Of a DNA stretch of 45,769 nucleotides, positions 35,247 to 43,815 are shown piece after piece. How positions within the stretch are numbered: the stretch's first letter is position 1; every line of letters begins with the position of its first letter. The position numbers and the translations under genes were made by a program. The notes under the pieces are model-generated. The model worked only from the letters and a program-made list of their open reading frames with translations, was not told where the DNA came from and did no database searches. Source of the DNA: Syntrophobacteraceae bacterium (GTDB taxonomy: Bacteria > Desulfobacterota > Syntrophobacteria > Syntrophobacterales > Syntrophobacteraceae); the NCBI GenBank assembly GCA_013314815.1, contig JABUEY010000013.1, positions 1-45,769 of the forward strand, given 5' to 3'.

Positions 35247-36086
35247 ATGCGGGACTGGGGCAATGAGGCCGGTCGATTCATCGACCAGCACATCGATGTG
35301 TGGGGAAGGAGGCCGTCTTTCAGGGCGCTTGCCGAGGTTGCAGAAGAGAACAGGGCGTTTCTGTCGAGCCGGATTTCGGAGATCTTCAACCGGAGACGGA
35401 AAAGCTACCGGGCGAAAGCGGATGAAGCCCGTGACTTCCTGGTGCGGTACCTGATTGAGCGGGTTCGTGCCGGGATAGAGGTCAGGCACTTCACACTGTT
35501 CAAGGAGTACGAGACGGTTGAGGTGGTTCTTGAGGACGCGTTCGGCGTGGACCCCGGTCCCGATTCGGACAGGGTGATCATCCCGTATCAGGCGGAGGCG
35601 GTCACGATGATCGCAAGGTGCCTGTTCCCGAAGCGCATCAAGGCTCCTGAGGCACGGGACATCGCCGTCTTCATGCAGATGTTCTCTGATCCCGACGAGA
35701 AACCGCCGGTGGACCAGGATAAACAGATGAGGGTCAAGACCATGGTGTGGCTGGCTTACCTGCTGATCGACCTGGTGAAGACCGACAGGCAGAATGTCTG
35801 CTTCCACGGGACCGTGTACTTGAGAGAGTCCTTCAAGAACCTCCTTGCCAGGGCGGTCGATGGAAAGATCATCAACGAGGATTCGGAACATTCCAGGGAC
35901 AACTACGAAGAAGGCCGGTGGGATGGTACTCTTTACGCCTGGCTGCAGGGAGAGGACAGAAAGCCTTTCCTGGAAAAGCTTCTTCGCCAGTTCAACCTGG
36001 AAAACAGGTCCGACCATGTGAACCGTTTTCTCCTGGCCGGACAGCGTGAGTGCATGTACAGGCAGACGATGGCGCTTTTCTGCTGA
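35247..36086 (+). CDS. Conserved-looking protein of unknown function
   Basis: I do not recognise this 279-residue protein. It is charged, probably cytosolic and largely helical: no signal peptide or membrane span. The N-terminal part (RDWGNEAGRFIDQHIDVWG...ALAEVAEENRAFLSSRISEIFN) and LARAVDGKIINEDSEHSRDNY are the most distinctive stretches. ATG 35247 has GGAG 7 nt upstream; the frame is open from GTG 35145, just after ald. The stop is 22 bp from the next gene, on the same strand and also unknown, so the two are probably co-transcribed, perhaps with ald. Confidence 0.75.
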   Translation: MRDWGNEAGRFIDQHIDVWGRRPSFRALAEVAEENRAFLSSRISEIFNRRRKSYRAKADEARDFLVRYLIERVRAGIEVRHFTLFKEYETVEVVLEDAFGVDPGPDSDRVIIPYQAEAVTMIARCLFPKRIKAPEARDIAVFMQMFSDPDEKPPVDQDKQMRVKTMVWLAYLLIDLVKTDRQNVCFHGTVYLRESFKNLLARAVDGKIINEDSEHSRDNYEEGRWDGTLYAWLQGEDRKPFLEKLLRQFNLENRSDHVNRFLLAGQRECMYRQTMALFC

Positions 36087-36108
36087 CGGCAGACAGGGAG
36101 TCGAGCCC

Positions 36109-36768
36109 ATGACCGAAGACCGACTTTACCATGGATTCCCCGACATCGTCTTCAGGAGCCTCAAAAATTTGATGCTCCTGGGAATGCTTCCCTCAGACGA
36201 GGTCCATGAAATTCTCAGGCCGTACCTCGAGTGTCGAGACGAGGTTATCTCCAAGATTCCCGAGAGGTTGAGAGTGGATGTGGAAGACATTCTGAGCCTG
36301 TATCCCGAGATCGGGGAAAAGTACGGTCGAGGGCGGCTGCCGGAGCCCGCTGCGGTATTGAATATCTTCTGGAGGAAGTGGAAAGCGGGAAAACGGGGAC
36401 CATTGACTACCGGAGGCGAGGAGGAAGGCTTGCGCGCGGGCGGATACTGCGGTGCGGAATTCGCCTCCGAGATGCAGAAGGGATGGCTGAAAGACTGCTC
36501 GTGGCAGGGTATTTTCCGAACAGACCGGGATCATCCCGTGCGGCTGACGTTCTCCTATGACGAGGAGAACGCAGGCATGGTGTTTCGGGCTGCAGGGTTT
36601 TCCGGTACCCTCGGTGTTTATGTAAACGGAGTGTGCATGCTGAAGCTCACCTCGCAGGTGCACTCGGAAGGGGGCTTCCTGGACATGGAGCGGTTGAGCG
36701 CGGTCCTGGAGCGTGAGGACAGGGAAGCCCTCGAATTGGAAATCCGTGAAGAAACCGACATCCCATAA
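36109..36768 (+). CDS. Protein of unknown function paired with the 35247 gene
   Basis: The 219-residue product is not recognised. It begins MTEDRLYHGFPDIVFRSLKNLMLLGMLPSDEVHEIL and has a central Gly-rich part and a C-terminal beta-rich part (RLTFSYDEENAGMVFRAAGFSGTLGVYVNGVCML), then an acidic helical tail. No signal peptide or membrane span is evident. ATG 36109 follows AGGGAG by 8 nt, 22 bp after the previous gene. The two genes look like one functional unit. Nearly 900 bp of repeat-bearing non-coding DNA follows. Confidence 0.72.
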   Translation: MTEDRLYHGFPDIVFRSLKNLMLLGMLPSDEVHEILRPYLECRDEVISKIPERLRVDVEDILSLYPEIGEKYGRGRLPEPAAVLNIFWRKWKAGKRGPLTTGGEEEGLRAGGYCGAEFASEMQKGWLKDCSWQGIFRTDRDHPVRLTFSYDEENAGMVFRAAGFSGTLGVYVNGVCMLKLTSQVHSEGGFLDMERLSAVLEREDREALELEIREETDIP

Positions 36769-36906
36769 GGCCCTGGACGGTGGTATATAAAGAACGAGGC
36801 CAACCGCGGTTATGACGGGCAGGCGGTCTTCGAACAATGGTTCTTCCGGCATCTTCTCATAAACGCGTACCCGGGCAGTTGTCATACAAAAGGTGGAATG
36901 CACCCG

Positions 36907-37010
36907 CAACACCGTCATTCCCGCGACAACTTCAGTCTCACAACACCCTCATTGCCTCAATACCGTCAGTGCCCCAACACCGCACTTCCTCAACACCGTC
37001 ATTCCCGCGA
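36907..37010 (+). repeat. Degenerate tandem array, about 17-bp period
   Basis: Units of the form CAACACCGTCATTCCC start at about 36907, 36941, 36958, 36975 and 36991, i.e. steps of 34 (2 x 17), 17, 17 and 16. The first and last share 20 identical bases (36907-36926 and 36991-37010). The middle units are diverged. Confidence 0.75.
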
Positions 37011-37103
37011 AGGCTGGAATCCAGGAAGGGTAACCGCGCATGGCGGAACAGTCTCAATAGATGGGAAAGACTTGGACTGGTTTCCCGCCTTCTCGATAAT
37101 GAC
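36997..37103. repeat. REP-like inverted pair (CGTCATTCCCGCGAAGG type)
   Basis: Forward copy 36997-37024 reads CGTCATTCCCGCGAAGGC-type and is itself palindromic. The reverse copy 37077-37103 reads CTGGTTTCCCGCCTTCTCG-type, matching its complement at 23 of 27 positions. The pair is separated by about 50 bp and could fold into one large stem, like a BIME or small MITE. Confidence 0.65.
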
Positions 37104-37113
37104 CTTGTTGAGT

Positions 37114-37205
37114 GAATGACGTTGCGATGTCGAATGACGTTGCGATGCCTTCGATCCTTTGTGTGAAAAGCACCGGATGCATGAAAAGCACCGGAGGTAC
37201 TCGTT
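37114..37205 (+). repeat. Dispersed repeat, copy 2, with internal duplications
   Basis: GAATGACGTTGCGATG occurs twice exactly (37114-37129, 37132-37147; 18-bp step). TGAAAAGCACCGGA occurs twice exactly (37164-37177, 37182-37195; 18-bp step). The tail CGGAGGTACTCGTT matches the copy at 33571-33660. The remaining non-coding DNA, 36769-36906 and 37206-37655, shows only the promoter listed next. Confidence 0.75.
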
Positions 37206-37335
37206 GATGGAAAAATGCCGGGACTGTTTGGCCTATTTTTTTAAGAGATCAGTTGGGTGCAGAAGAACGGACAAAAGTCGGAGACACGGTCTTATCCATT
37301 CAGTATCACTATGTTTATTCAACATTCAAGGTTGA

Positions 37336-37364
37336 TTGACTCTTCGGGTGCATTTCACTATCAT
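37336..37364 (+). promoter_or_regulatory. Sigma-70 promoter of the kinase-lipoprotein-regulator operon
   Basis: TTGACT (37336-37341, 5/6) and TATCAT (37359-37364, 5/6) are 17 bp apart. Transcription would begin near 37371 and give a leader of about 285 nt before the kinase ATG. Confidence 0.65.
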
Positions 37365-37655
37365 TAACCAGTCAAGCAGCTGAAATAATCGTTTCGGCGG
37401 TGCGGTGCCCCCTGATTTGTGTTCACGGAGCCGGTCCGGGCTGTCTTTCGACGCACCCGAGGGATGGATTCATGCAATGAGAAGCTTTTTCCGCGGGACC
37501 TGGTAGTTCTTCGTTCTCTTGGAAGACAGACAGGCCGGTGCGGTATCCAGCGGACGACGGAGTCTGTTCGTCATGGAGCATTGCGAAGTGGAAATCGGTG
37601 CAAAGCGGGAAGATCTGGGTGCCGGAAGGCGGTTTGAAGCAACCTGGTGCAGACG

Positions 37656-39122
37656 ATGAAGATAAAATTCGGGATAATGATGAAGCTTTTCTTCTGGTAT
37701 TTTGCACTGGCCTGCATATTCTACGGTACCATCGTGATCCTGTACGTTCATATGCAGCAGATCATGAGAATATCCGAGGACGTGGTTAACAAGAATTTCA
37801 AGATATCCTCGTCATCGAAGAAAATGATCGAGAGTCTTCTGTGGATGGCGGAGAACGAACGCAAGTACGATCTGTTGAAGAAGGAGGATTACAAAGAGTA
37901 TTTCATTGCCGGCCAGAAGGAGTTCGAAGGGAACCTTGTGGAGGTCATGCGCTTCGGGGCGGAATTGCCTGAGGAAGAGAGTCCATGGGAAGAGATCTAC
38001 GTCGATTACAAGGCTCAGCTGGCGTCTTCCTCTCAGCAGGGGGAGTCGAATGAAGCGTCGAGGACCCCCTGGATTCCCGAGGAGGTGATCAACGAATGGA
38101 TACAGAAGATTTCCAGGGCAAGAGCGGCCAACGAGTTAAAGATCGAGTCGGAGATGGTGAACCTTAACGACCGGGGCAGGATGGCTGTGCGGTGGGGATT
38201 CATAGGACTGGGGTTCTCCGTGATGGCCGGGCTTCTGGGGAGTGTTTTCCTCGGGCACTCGATGAACAGGCCTCTGCGTGAGCTTCGAAGAGGGATCCGG
38301 TCCATATCGCAGGAGGGGCTGAGTGAGCCGATACCGATTCTCACCAAGGACGAATTCGGTGAACTGGCACGTGCCTTCAACGACATGGCGGCTCGTCTTG
38401 CGGAAGAGGAGCGTATGCGTTCCGATTTCATATCGATGCTGAGCCACGAGATACGGACTCCCCTCACATCTATCCGCGAGTCGGTGAATCTTATAGCGGA
38501 AGAGGTGATGGGGGATATCAACGACCGGCAGAGACGTTTCCTGGAGATTGCCAGCCGCGAGATCGAGCGGATTTGTGATCTTCTGAATCACCTGATGCAG
38601 GTTTCCAGGCTGGAAGCGGGAGCCGTCAGTATCAAGCCCCGCCCTTTTGATGCGTCCTCCTTCGTGGAGGGAGGCATATACCGCGTAACTCCGGCGGCCG
38701 AGGCGAAGGGGATCCGGATAGAAGCCAGGGTGAGTCCTGAACTGCCCGAGGTGATGGGCGATCCCGAGAACCTGCAGCAGGTCCTGCTCAATCTGCTGGG
38801 CAACGCCATCAAATTCACGCCGCAGGGAGGCCGGATACTTGTGGATGTCGAGGCGGACAATCGAGAAGGTGACGAACGCCTTCGGTTTTCGGTAACGGAC
38901 ACCGGTCCGGGAATTCCCGAAGAAGAGCTGTCGCTGGTTTTCCACAAATATTACCGGGCTTCGGGCATTCGGAACGAGGTGGACGGAGTGGGGCTGGGGT
39001 TGAGCATATCCAGGCACATCGTGGAGGCGCACGGTGGTGAAGTATGGGTGAACAGCACGCCGGGAGATGGGAGCACCTTCAGTTTTACCCTGCCCGTGGT
39101 TCGAAAGGACAGAGATGGATAA
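37656..39122 (+). CDS. GlrK/QseE-like sensor histidine kinase
   Basis: The 488-residue inner-membrane kinase has an N-terminal span (about 9-30), a periplasmic helical domain (about 31-170), a second span (about 175-197, WGFIGLGFSVMAGLLGSVFLG), a HAMP linker, a HisKA domain with H264 in SMLSHEIRTPL, and a HATPase domain with the N box LLNLLGNAIKF and G boxes DTGPGIPEEEL and GVGLGLSISRHIV. It starts at ATG 37656; GTG 37647 and ATG 37677 are alternatives. The next genes encode a lipoprotein and a sigma-54 response regulator, the order of glrK-qseG-glrR (qseE-qseG-qseF) in enterobacteria, so they should form one signalling system. Confidence 0.88.
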   Translation: MKIKFGIMMKLFFWYFALACIFYGTIVILYVHMQQIMRISEDVVNKNFKISSSSKKMIESLLWMAENERKYDLLKKEDYKEYFIAGQKEFEGNLVEVMRFGAELPEEESPWEEIYVDYKAQLASSSQQGESNEASRTPWIPEEVINEWIQKISRARAANELKIESEMVNLNDRGRMAVRWGFIGLGFSVMAGLLGSVFLGHSMNRPLRELRRGIRSISQEGLSEPIPILTKDEFGELARAFNDMAARLAEEERMRSDFISMLSHEIRTPLTSIRESVNLIAEEVMGDINDRQRRFLEIASREIERICDLLNHLMQVSRLEAGAVSIKPRPFDASSFVEGGIYRVTPAAEAKGIRIEARVSPELPEVMGDPENLQQVLLNLLGNAIKFTPQGGRILVDVEADNREGDERLRFSVTDTGPGIPEEELSLVFHKYYRASGIRNEVDGVGLGLSISRHIVEAHGGEVWVNSTPGDGSTFSFTLPVVRKDRDG

Positions 39123-39774
39123 GCAAAAGTCCCGTTCAGGGAGCTTTTCAGCCTGGGCCCGGCTGTGGTTGCCGGCAATGGTGGTCTTGGCTCTGATCGG
39201 TTGTGCTTCCCCTCCTGCGCCCGAACCTCGAGCGGAGATTCCTCCGTGGCAGGAAGAGGAGCGCAGGACCTGGGAGGAAGGAATTTACGCCTTCAAGACC
39301 GGCAACTACAATGAGGCAACCGCGATCTTCGAAGTACTGAGTGAAACCGCTCGAACGGAATCGACCGGTCGGAAAGCTCTTTATGCGCTGGCGTGCACTC
39401 GACTTATTCTGGCTCAGACCGCCGACGAATACAACGAGGCCATGTCGCTCTGGGATTGCTGGAGCCGGCAGAACTCGATCGACCTGGACAGGGAGGACCC
39501 CCGCATGCTCACCCCGTTCCTCGGCAGGATCACTCCTCCCATTATGCCCGAAACGCCGTATCCCCAGGCAGCCAAACCAGTCAAGGATATGACCATCAAC
39601 AACATCCTGATGTATAAGAACCTCCTCCAGGCGAAGGAAAAGGAGATCGACCAGATGAAGAACAGGCTGGATGCCAGGGAAAGAGAGATCAAGAGACTCC
39701 GGCACCAGATCGAGTCGCTCGAGGAGATTCACTTGAAGTTTCAGGAACGAAAACAGGAAGTTTCCTCACCCTGA
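39115..39774 (+). CDS. QseG-like lipoprotein
   Basis: The 219-residue lipoprotein has a basic N-terminus, a hydrophobic stretch and a lipobox LIGC with lipid-modified Cys at residue 30. The mature part has TPR-like helices (EEGIYAFKTGNYNEATAIFEVL), then a C-terminal coiled coil (about 165-215, LLQAKEKEIDQMKNRLDAREREIKRLRHQI). This size and layout resemble QseG, the outer-membrane lipoprotein that contacts the kinase QseE. It starts inside the end of the kinase gene (8-bp overlap at 39115) and precedes the response regulator. The function is inferred from layout; sequence similarity to QseG cannot be measured here. Confidence 0.75.
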   Translation: MDKQKSRSGSFSAWARLWLPAMVVLALIGCASPPAPEPRAEIPPWQEEERRTWEEGIYAFKTGNYNEATAIFEVLSETARTESTGRKALYALACTRLILAQTADEYNEAMSLWDCWSRQNSIDLDREDPRMLTPFLGRITPPIMPETPYPQAAKPVKDMTINNILMYKNLLQAKEKEIDQMKNRLDAREREIKRLRHQIESLEEIHLKFQERKQEVSSP

Positions 39775-39800
39775 GGAAGCGCGACGAGGGGGGACACACA

Positions 39801-41180
39801 TTGCCTTCCAAGCAGACCATCCTTGTGGTGGACGATGACCTGCACATCCTCGAAGTGCTCGAAGCGAGGCTGTCTTCGGTGGAATTCAAGGTCCTGAAGG
39901 CCACGTCCGCACAGGAGGCCCTTGAAATCATTAAGTCCCAGCAGGTAGACCTCCTGATTACCGATGTGCGAATGCCCGGCATGGGAGGAATGGACCTGTT
40001 CGAGGAAGTACGTTCCCTGAAGCCGGTGCTTCCCGTGATCTTTCTGACCGCATATGGGACCATTCCCGACGCAGTGAAGGCCGTAAAGGCGGGAGCCGTC
40101 GACTACCTGACCAAGCCCTTCGAGGGAAGAGACCTTCTGCTGAAGGTCCAGGAGATCATGAAAAAGAGGCCGGTACGCCCGTCTCTCGAACCTCTTCCGC
40201 CCCTGGACCAGGAGTTGTGGGGAGGAAAGAGCCCGGCGATGCGGGAGCTCTACGACCTCATCGACCGGGTTGCTCCCAGTGATGTGAATGTGCTGATACT
40301 GGGGGAGAGCGGGGTCGGTAAGGAGCGGGTTGCGCGCCTGATTCATCAGAGAGGGCCGCGAAGGGACCTGCCTTTTGTGGTTGTGGATTGTGGATCCACC
40401 CCCACCGGGCTGCTGGAAAGTGAACTATTCGGACACGTTCGTGGGGCTTTCACTCATGCCATCCGCGACAAGAAAGGTCTGATCGAAGCAGCGGACCGAG
40501 GAACACTCTTCCTGGATGAAATCGGCAATATATCCCCCGAGATGCAGGTTCGGCTGCTCAGATTTCTAGAAGACCGCAAGATACGAAGGATCGGGGACCT
40601 TCGCGAGATACCGGTCAATTGCAGGGTACTTTCGGCAACGAACGTAGACCTGCCCGAGGAAGTCGAGGCGGGAACCTTTCGTGAAGATCTGTACTATCGC
40701 CTGCGCGTGGTCACGCTGAAAATCCCGCCGCTGCGCGAAAGAAAGGAAGATATTCCCATCCTGGCCCGGCACTTCATCGAATCGTTCTGTAAGAACCAGA
40801 ATATTGCTCCCGTAACGCTGCCCCCTGAAACAGTCAAGTGGCTGTGTGAATATCCGTGGCCCGGTAATGTCAGAGAACTCAAGAATGCTCTCGAAGCGGG
40901 TGCCGTCCTGTGCAGGAACGGAGTGCTGCTTCCAAGTGATCTGCACTTGAGCGGCCTCCCTCATGCTCCCGTCAAGGCGCAGGCGGCCGCGGGTTCGATG
41001 CTGCTCGAGGACAATGAACGGAACGCCATTCTAAGGGCACTTCAGCAGGCGGGATGGGTCCAGAAGGAAGCTGCACAACTTCTTGGAATCAGCCGCAGAG
41101 CGATCCATTACAAAATAAAGAAATACGGGATCGAGTTTTCGGGCAAGCGTTCCGGGCCGGATGAACCCGTCAATGACTGA
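39801..41180 (+). CDS. GlrR/QseF-like sigma-54 response regulator, with GAFTHA loop
   Basis: The 459-residue protein has a receiver domain with phosphoacceptor D55 (LLITDVRMPG) and K105, a AAA+ domain with Walker A GESGVGK (168-174) and Walker B TLFLDE (235-240), and a C-terminal Fis-type HTH (KEAAQLLGISRRAIHYKIKKYG). The sigma-54 contact loop is GAFTHA at 215-220, not GAFTGA. That Gly is normally conserved and His there is unusual, though everything else looks intact. The start is TTG 39801 with AGGGGGG upstream. It is the presumed partner of the kinase two genes earlier. Its stop overlaps that of the opposite hybrid kinase gene by 11 bases. Confidence 0.9.
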   Translation: MPSKQTILVVDDDLHILEVLEARLSSVEFKVLKATSAQEALEIIKSQQVDLLITDVRMPGMGGMDLFEEVRSLKPVLPVIFLTAYGTIPDAVKAVKAGAVDYLTKPFEGRDLLLKVQEIMKKRPVRPSLEPLPPLDQELWGGKSPAMRELYDLIDRVAPSDVNVLILGESGVGKERVARLIHQRGPRRDLPFVVVDCGSTPTGLLESELFGHVRGAFTHAIRDKKGLIEAADRGTLFLDEIGNISPEMQVRLLRFLEDRKIRRIGDLREIPVNCRVLSATNVDLPEEVEAGTFREDLYYRLRVVTLKIPPLRERKEDIPILARHFIESFCKNQNIAPVTLPPETVKWLCEYPWPGNVRELKNALEAGAVLCRNGVLLPSDLHLSGLPHAPVKAQAAAGSMLLEDNERNAILRALQQAGWVQKEAAQLLGISRRAIHYKIKKYGIEFSGKRSGPDEPVND

Positions 41181-43815
41181 CACATTTGTTTTGCCGCGGG
41201 AGACTGTTTGCCGTCCTGCCCGCTCTATCCTCGAGGGTGCTGAATTCCTTGCCGGCCTTTCCTCTATCGAGCACTTCGCGTATCTTTTCTGCAAGAGCAT
41301 CCAGCCCGAAAGGCTTCTGGAGAAAATCCGCGCCGGCTTCGATCATGCCGTTCCCTATGATTCCCCGGTCCGTATAACCGGAGATGTAGAGTACTTTGAT
41401 CCCGGGTTGTGAACGCGCGAGGGTTTCCGCCAGCTTGCGGCCGTTCATCCCCGGCAGCACAATGTCCGTCACGAGCAGATCGATGCCGCCGGGATGCTCC
41501 TTGCACACCTGAAATGCATCGTTGCCCGTGCCCGAAACGAGCACCGTGTAACCGCGCATGTGAAGACTCTCCGCCAGGATATTCCTCACCAGTTCGTCGT
41601 CTTCAACCAGGAGAATCGTTTCTGTTCCGAGGGAGGGTGAGCTCTGCGCCATGTTCTGCAGATTGTCCGTGATATCCGCGTCCACGGACGGCAGATATAT
41701 TTTGAATGTGGTGCCACAGCCCGGCTTGCTGTCAACAATGATCCGGCCTTCGCACTGCTCGATGATCCCATACAGGGTGGCCATCCCGATGCCGGCTCCC
41801 TTTGCTCTGTCCTTGGTCGTAAAGAAGGGTTCAAAAAGGCGGGACAGGACGGAACTGTCCATTCCACTGCCCGTATCCTTTATGGCGAGCATCGCGTACC
41901 GTCCGGGCTGAACAGCCGGGTGCCCACCTGAATCGACATCGTCGATGGTGATGTCGGCCGTTTCAATGGTCAGCTTTCCTCCCTCGGGCATGGCGTCTCT
42001 CGCATTCACCACCAGGTTCAGGATGACCTGTTCCAGCTGTCCTTTGACGATTCGGATTCGCCCGAGAGCCGGACTCAAATCCATGGAAAGCTCGATGTGT
42101 TCACCGATGATTCGTTCGAGCATGGCTACCATGTCGAAGATCACTGCGTTGAGATCCACCACGACTGGCTGGAGCAACTTTTTTCGGCTGAATGCGAGCA
42201 GCTGCCTGGTCAGTGCCTCGGCTCGTTCAGATGCCTTCTTGATTTCCAGGGCATTGCGTCGAATGAAGTCATCGTCTCCCGGATGCAGGAGCAGTACGTC
42301 GCAGTATCCGTTGATTGCGGTGATCAGGTTGTTGAAATCATGGGCGATTCCTCCTGCAAGTCTTCCCATGGCTACCATTTTCTGAGCCTGGCGCAGCTGT
42401 TCCTCAAGATCGGCCTGCTGGGTCATATCGAGCAGGCAGCTCTTAATGATGCTGAGCTGCCCGTCGGCGTCGAAAATGCCGGTGGCGTTTTCGACGACAT
42501 GGATGCATTTGCCGTCGCGCCGTATGAGTCTGTTGCGGTAATCGACGACCTTCCTTTCTTTGCATACCAGTTCCACGAACTTCTTCCGTGCTGCGGGTTC
42601 CTCGTAGAGGAATTGAAGATTCGAATCCATGGCTTCCTGGATGGAAGAAAATCCAAGGAGGCGGACGAATGCGGAATTGCAGGAAAGGAGCCGTCCTTCG
42701 GGGGTAGAGATATAAACCCCCGCCAGATCATCCTCCATGAATCTCAATCGGCGGTCTTCGCTATCCCGGAGGGTTGTTTCCTTTTGCTTCAGTTCGGTGA
42801 CATCGAGGGCCGCGATGACCCTGCCCCGGGATGGTTCCAGGGGGTTGAGGGCTCCTGCCTGGAGCAGGACCTGGATGATCGACCCGTCCTTGCGGATCCA
42901 GCGCGTCAGGGCTCTGCGTTCCGCCTGTTCGCTTGACGGTGTGAAAATCTGCCTGCTCACCAGAGCATATTCGCGCTCGTCCGAGTACAGGCAGGACATC
43001 TCCCTGCCCTGAATCTCCCGGAGTTCGCGCTGCAGCATGTTGCACATGGCCCTGTTCGCCCAGTTCAGGGTATTGCACTGGACGAGACACATACCGATGG
43101 GAGACGCATTGAGGACGATATCAAGCAGGTGGTTCTTCCGGATCAGCCTCTCCTGCATCTCCTCTTGACGGCTGATATCCCTGACGATACCCTGGTATCC
43201 CTCGATGGCCCCGCTTGTACTCCTGACCAGGGCAGCGGTGACCATGCAGTTTATTTCACTGTTCATCCTCCCTCGAAGTTTCAGTTCGTAATCCCGGACG
43301 TAACCTTCTCGATACAGTCTGCCTGCAAATTCGTTGCGTTCGTCACGGTTTGCATAGAGCTCGGCGACATCCCGCCCGATCATTTCGCCGCGGCTGCAGC
43401 CGAAAAGACTCAGCATGGTCTCGTTGCAGTCCATAATCCGCCCCTCCGAGTTCACCAGGTAGATGGCATCCCTGGACTCCTCAAAAAAGATTCGGTATTT
43501 TTCATCATTTATTATCTGCGACCTGGGTTCTGCATCACTTCGGGATGAAAGAAAGGCTGCCAGGATGCCTGCAAGAAGAAGCAGGGATCCGGCCAGAAAG
43601 AGGAAGTCTGAAGTACCCGGCAGTTCATAGGGTTGGAAGGACCCGAATTCGAACATCCGGAAGATTCGGATGCACGGTTCGAGAGCCAGCAGAATGCATG
43701 CACCCGAGGCCAGCAGCAGGCTGGTTCCTGTTCTGCCTCGGGCGGCTTTTGCCGCGACGACGGCGCCCGCAAGGTTGGCAAGGGCGGACAGGGCGAGAAT
43801 GTAAGTCCCGTTCAT
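41170..43815 (-). CDS. Membrane hybrid histidine kinase with three PAS domains and a receiver
   Basis: With ATG 43815 (AAGGA just upstream) the protein has 881 residues. It has three N-terminal membrane spans (about 4-85, small periplasmic loops), then three PAS domains (about 105-220, 230-345, 360-475), and a HisKA domain with H492 in GGIAHDFNNLITAING. A HATPase domain (LVVNARDAM, DTGSGMD, GIGMATLYGII) and a C-terminal receiver with D784 (LLVTDIVLPGMNG) and KPF follow. This is a PAS-rich hybrid kinase of the HDFNN type common in deltaproteobacteria. No partner regulator is next to it; phosphate transfer may be internal. The signal cannot be told from sequence. Confidence 0.9.
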   Translation of the reverse strand: MNGTYILALSALANLAGAVVAAKAARGRTGTSLLLASGACILLALEPCIRIFRMFEFGSFQPYELPGTSDFLFLAGSLLLLAGILAAFLSSRSDAEPRSQIINDEKYRIFFEESRDAIYLVNSEGRIMDCNETMLSLFGCSRGEMIGRDVAELYANRDERNEFAGRLYREGYVRDYELKLRGRMNSEINCMVTAALVRSTSGAIEGYQGIVRDISRQEEMQERLIRKNHLLDIVLNASPIGMCLVQCNTLNWANRAMCNMLQRELREIQGREMSCLYSDEREYALVSRQIFTPSSEQAERRALTRWIRKDGSIIQVLLQAGALNPLEPSRGRVIAALDVTELKQKETTLRDSEDRRLRFMEDDLAGVYISTPEGRLLSCNSAFVRLLGFSSIQEAMDSNLQFLYEEPAARKKFVELVCKERKVVDYRNRLIRRDGKCIHVVENATGIFDADGQLSIIKSCLLDMTQQADLEEQLRQAQKMVAMGRLAGGIAHDFNNLITAINGYCDVLLLHPGDDDFIRRNALEIKKASERAEALTRQLLAFSRKKLLQPVVVDLNAVIFDMVAMLERIIGEHIELSMDLSPALGRIRIVKGQLEQVILNLVVNARDAMPEGGKLTIETADITIDDVDSGGHPAVQPGRYAMLAIKDTGSGMDSSVLSRLFEPFFTTKDRAKGAGIGMATLYGIIEQCEGRIIVDSKPGCGTTFKIYLPSVDADITDNLQNMAQSSPSLGTETILLVEDDELVRNILAESLHMRGYTVLVSGTGNDAFQVCKEHPGGIDLLVTDIVLPGMNGRKLAETLARSQPGIKVLYISGYTDRGIIGNGMIEAGADFLQKPFGLDALAEKIREVLDRGKAGKEFSTLEDRAGRTANSLPRQNKCVSH

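Noticed and set aside
36907-37010. Possible CRISPR array
   Set aside because: The period is about 17 bp, units are degenerate and there are no unique spacers between them; no cas gene is near.
37419-37637. Small + strand gene before the kinase
   Set aside because: Composition is low in hydrophobic pattern and rich in Arg/Cys/Gly, with no ribosome site; it looks like chance.
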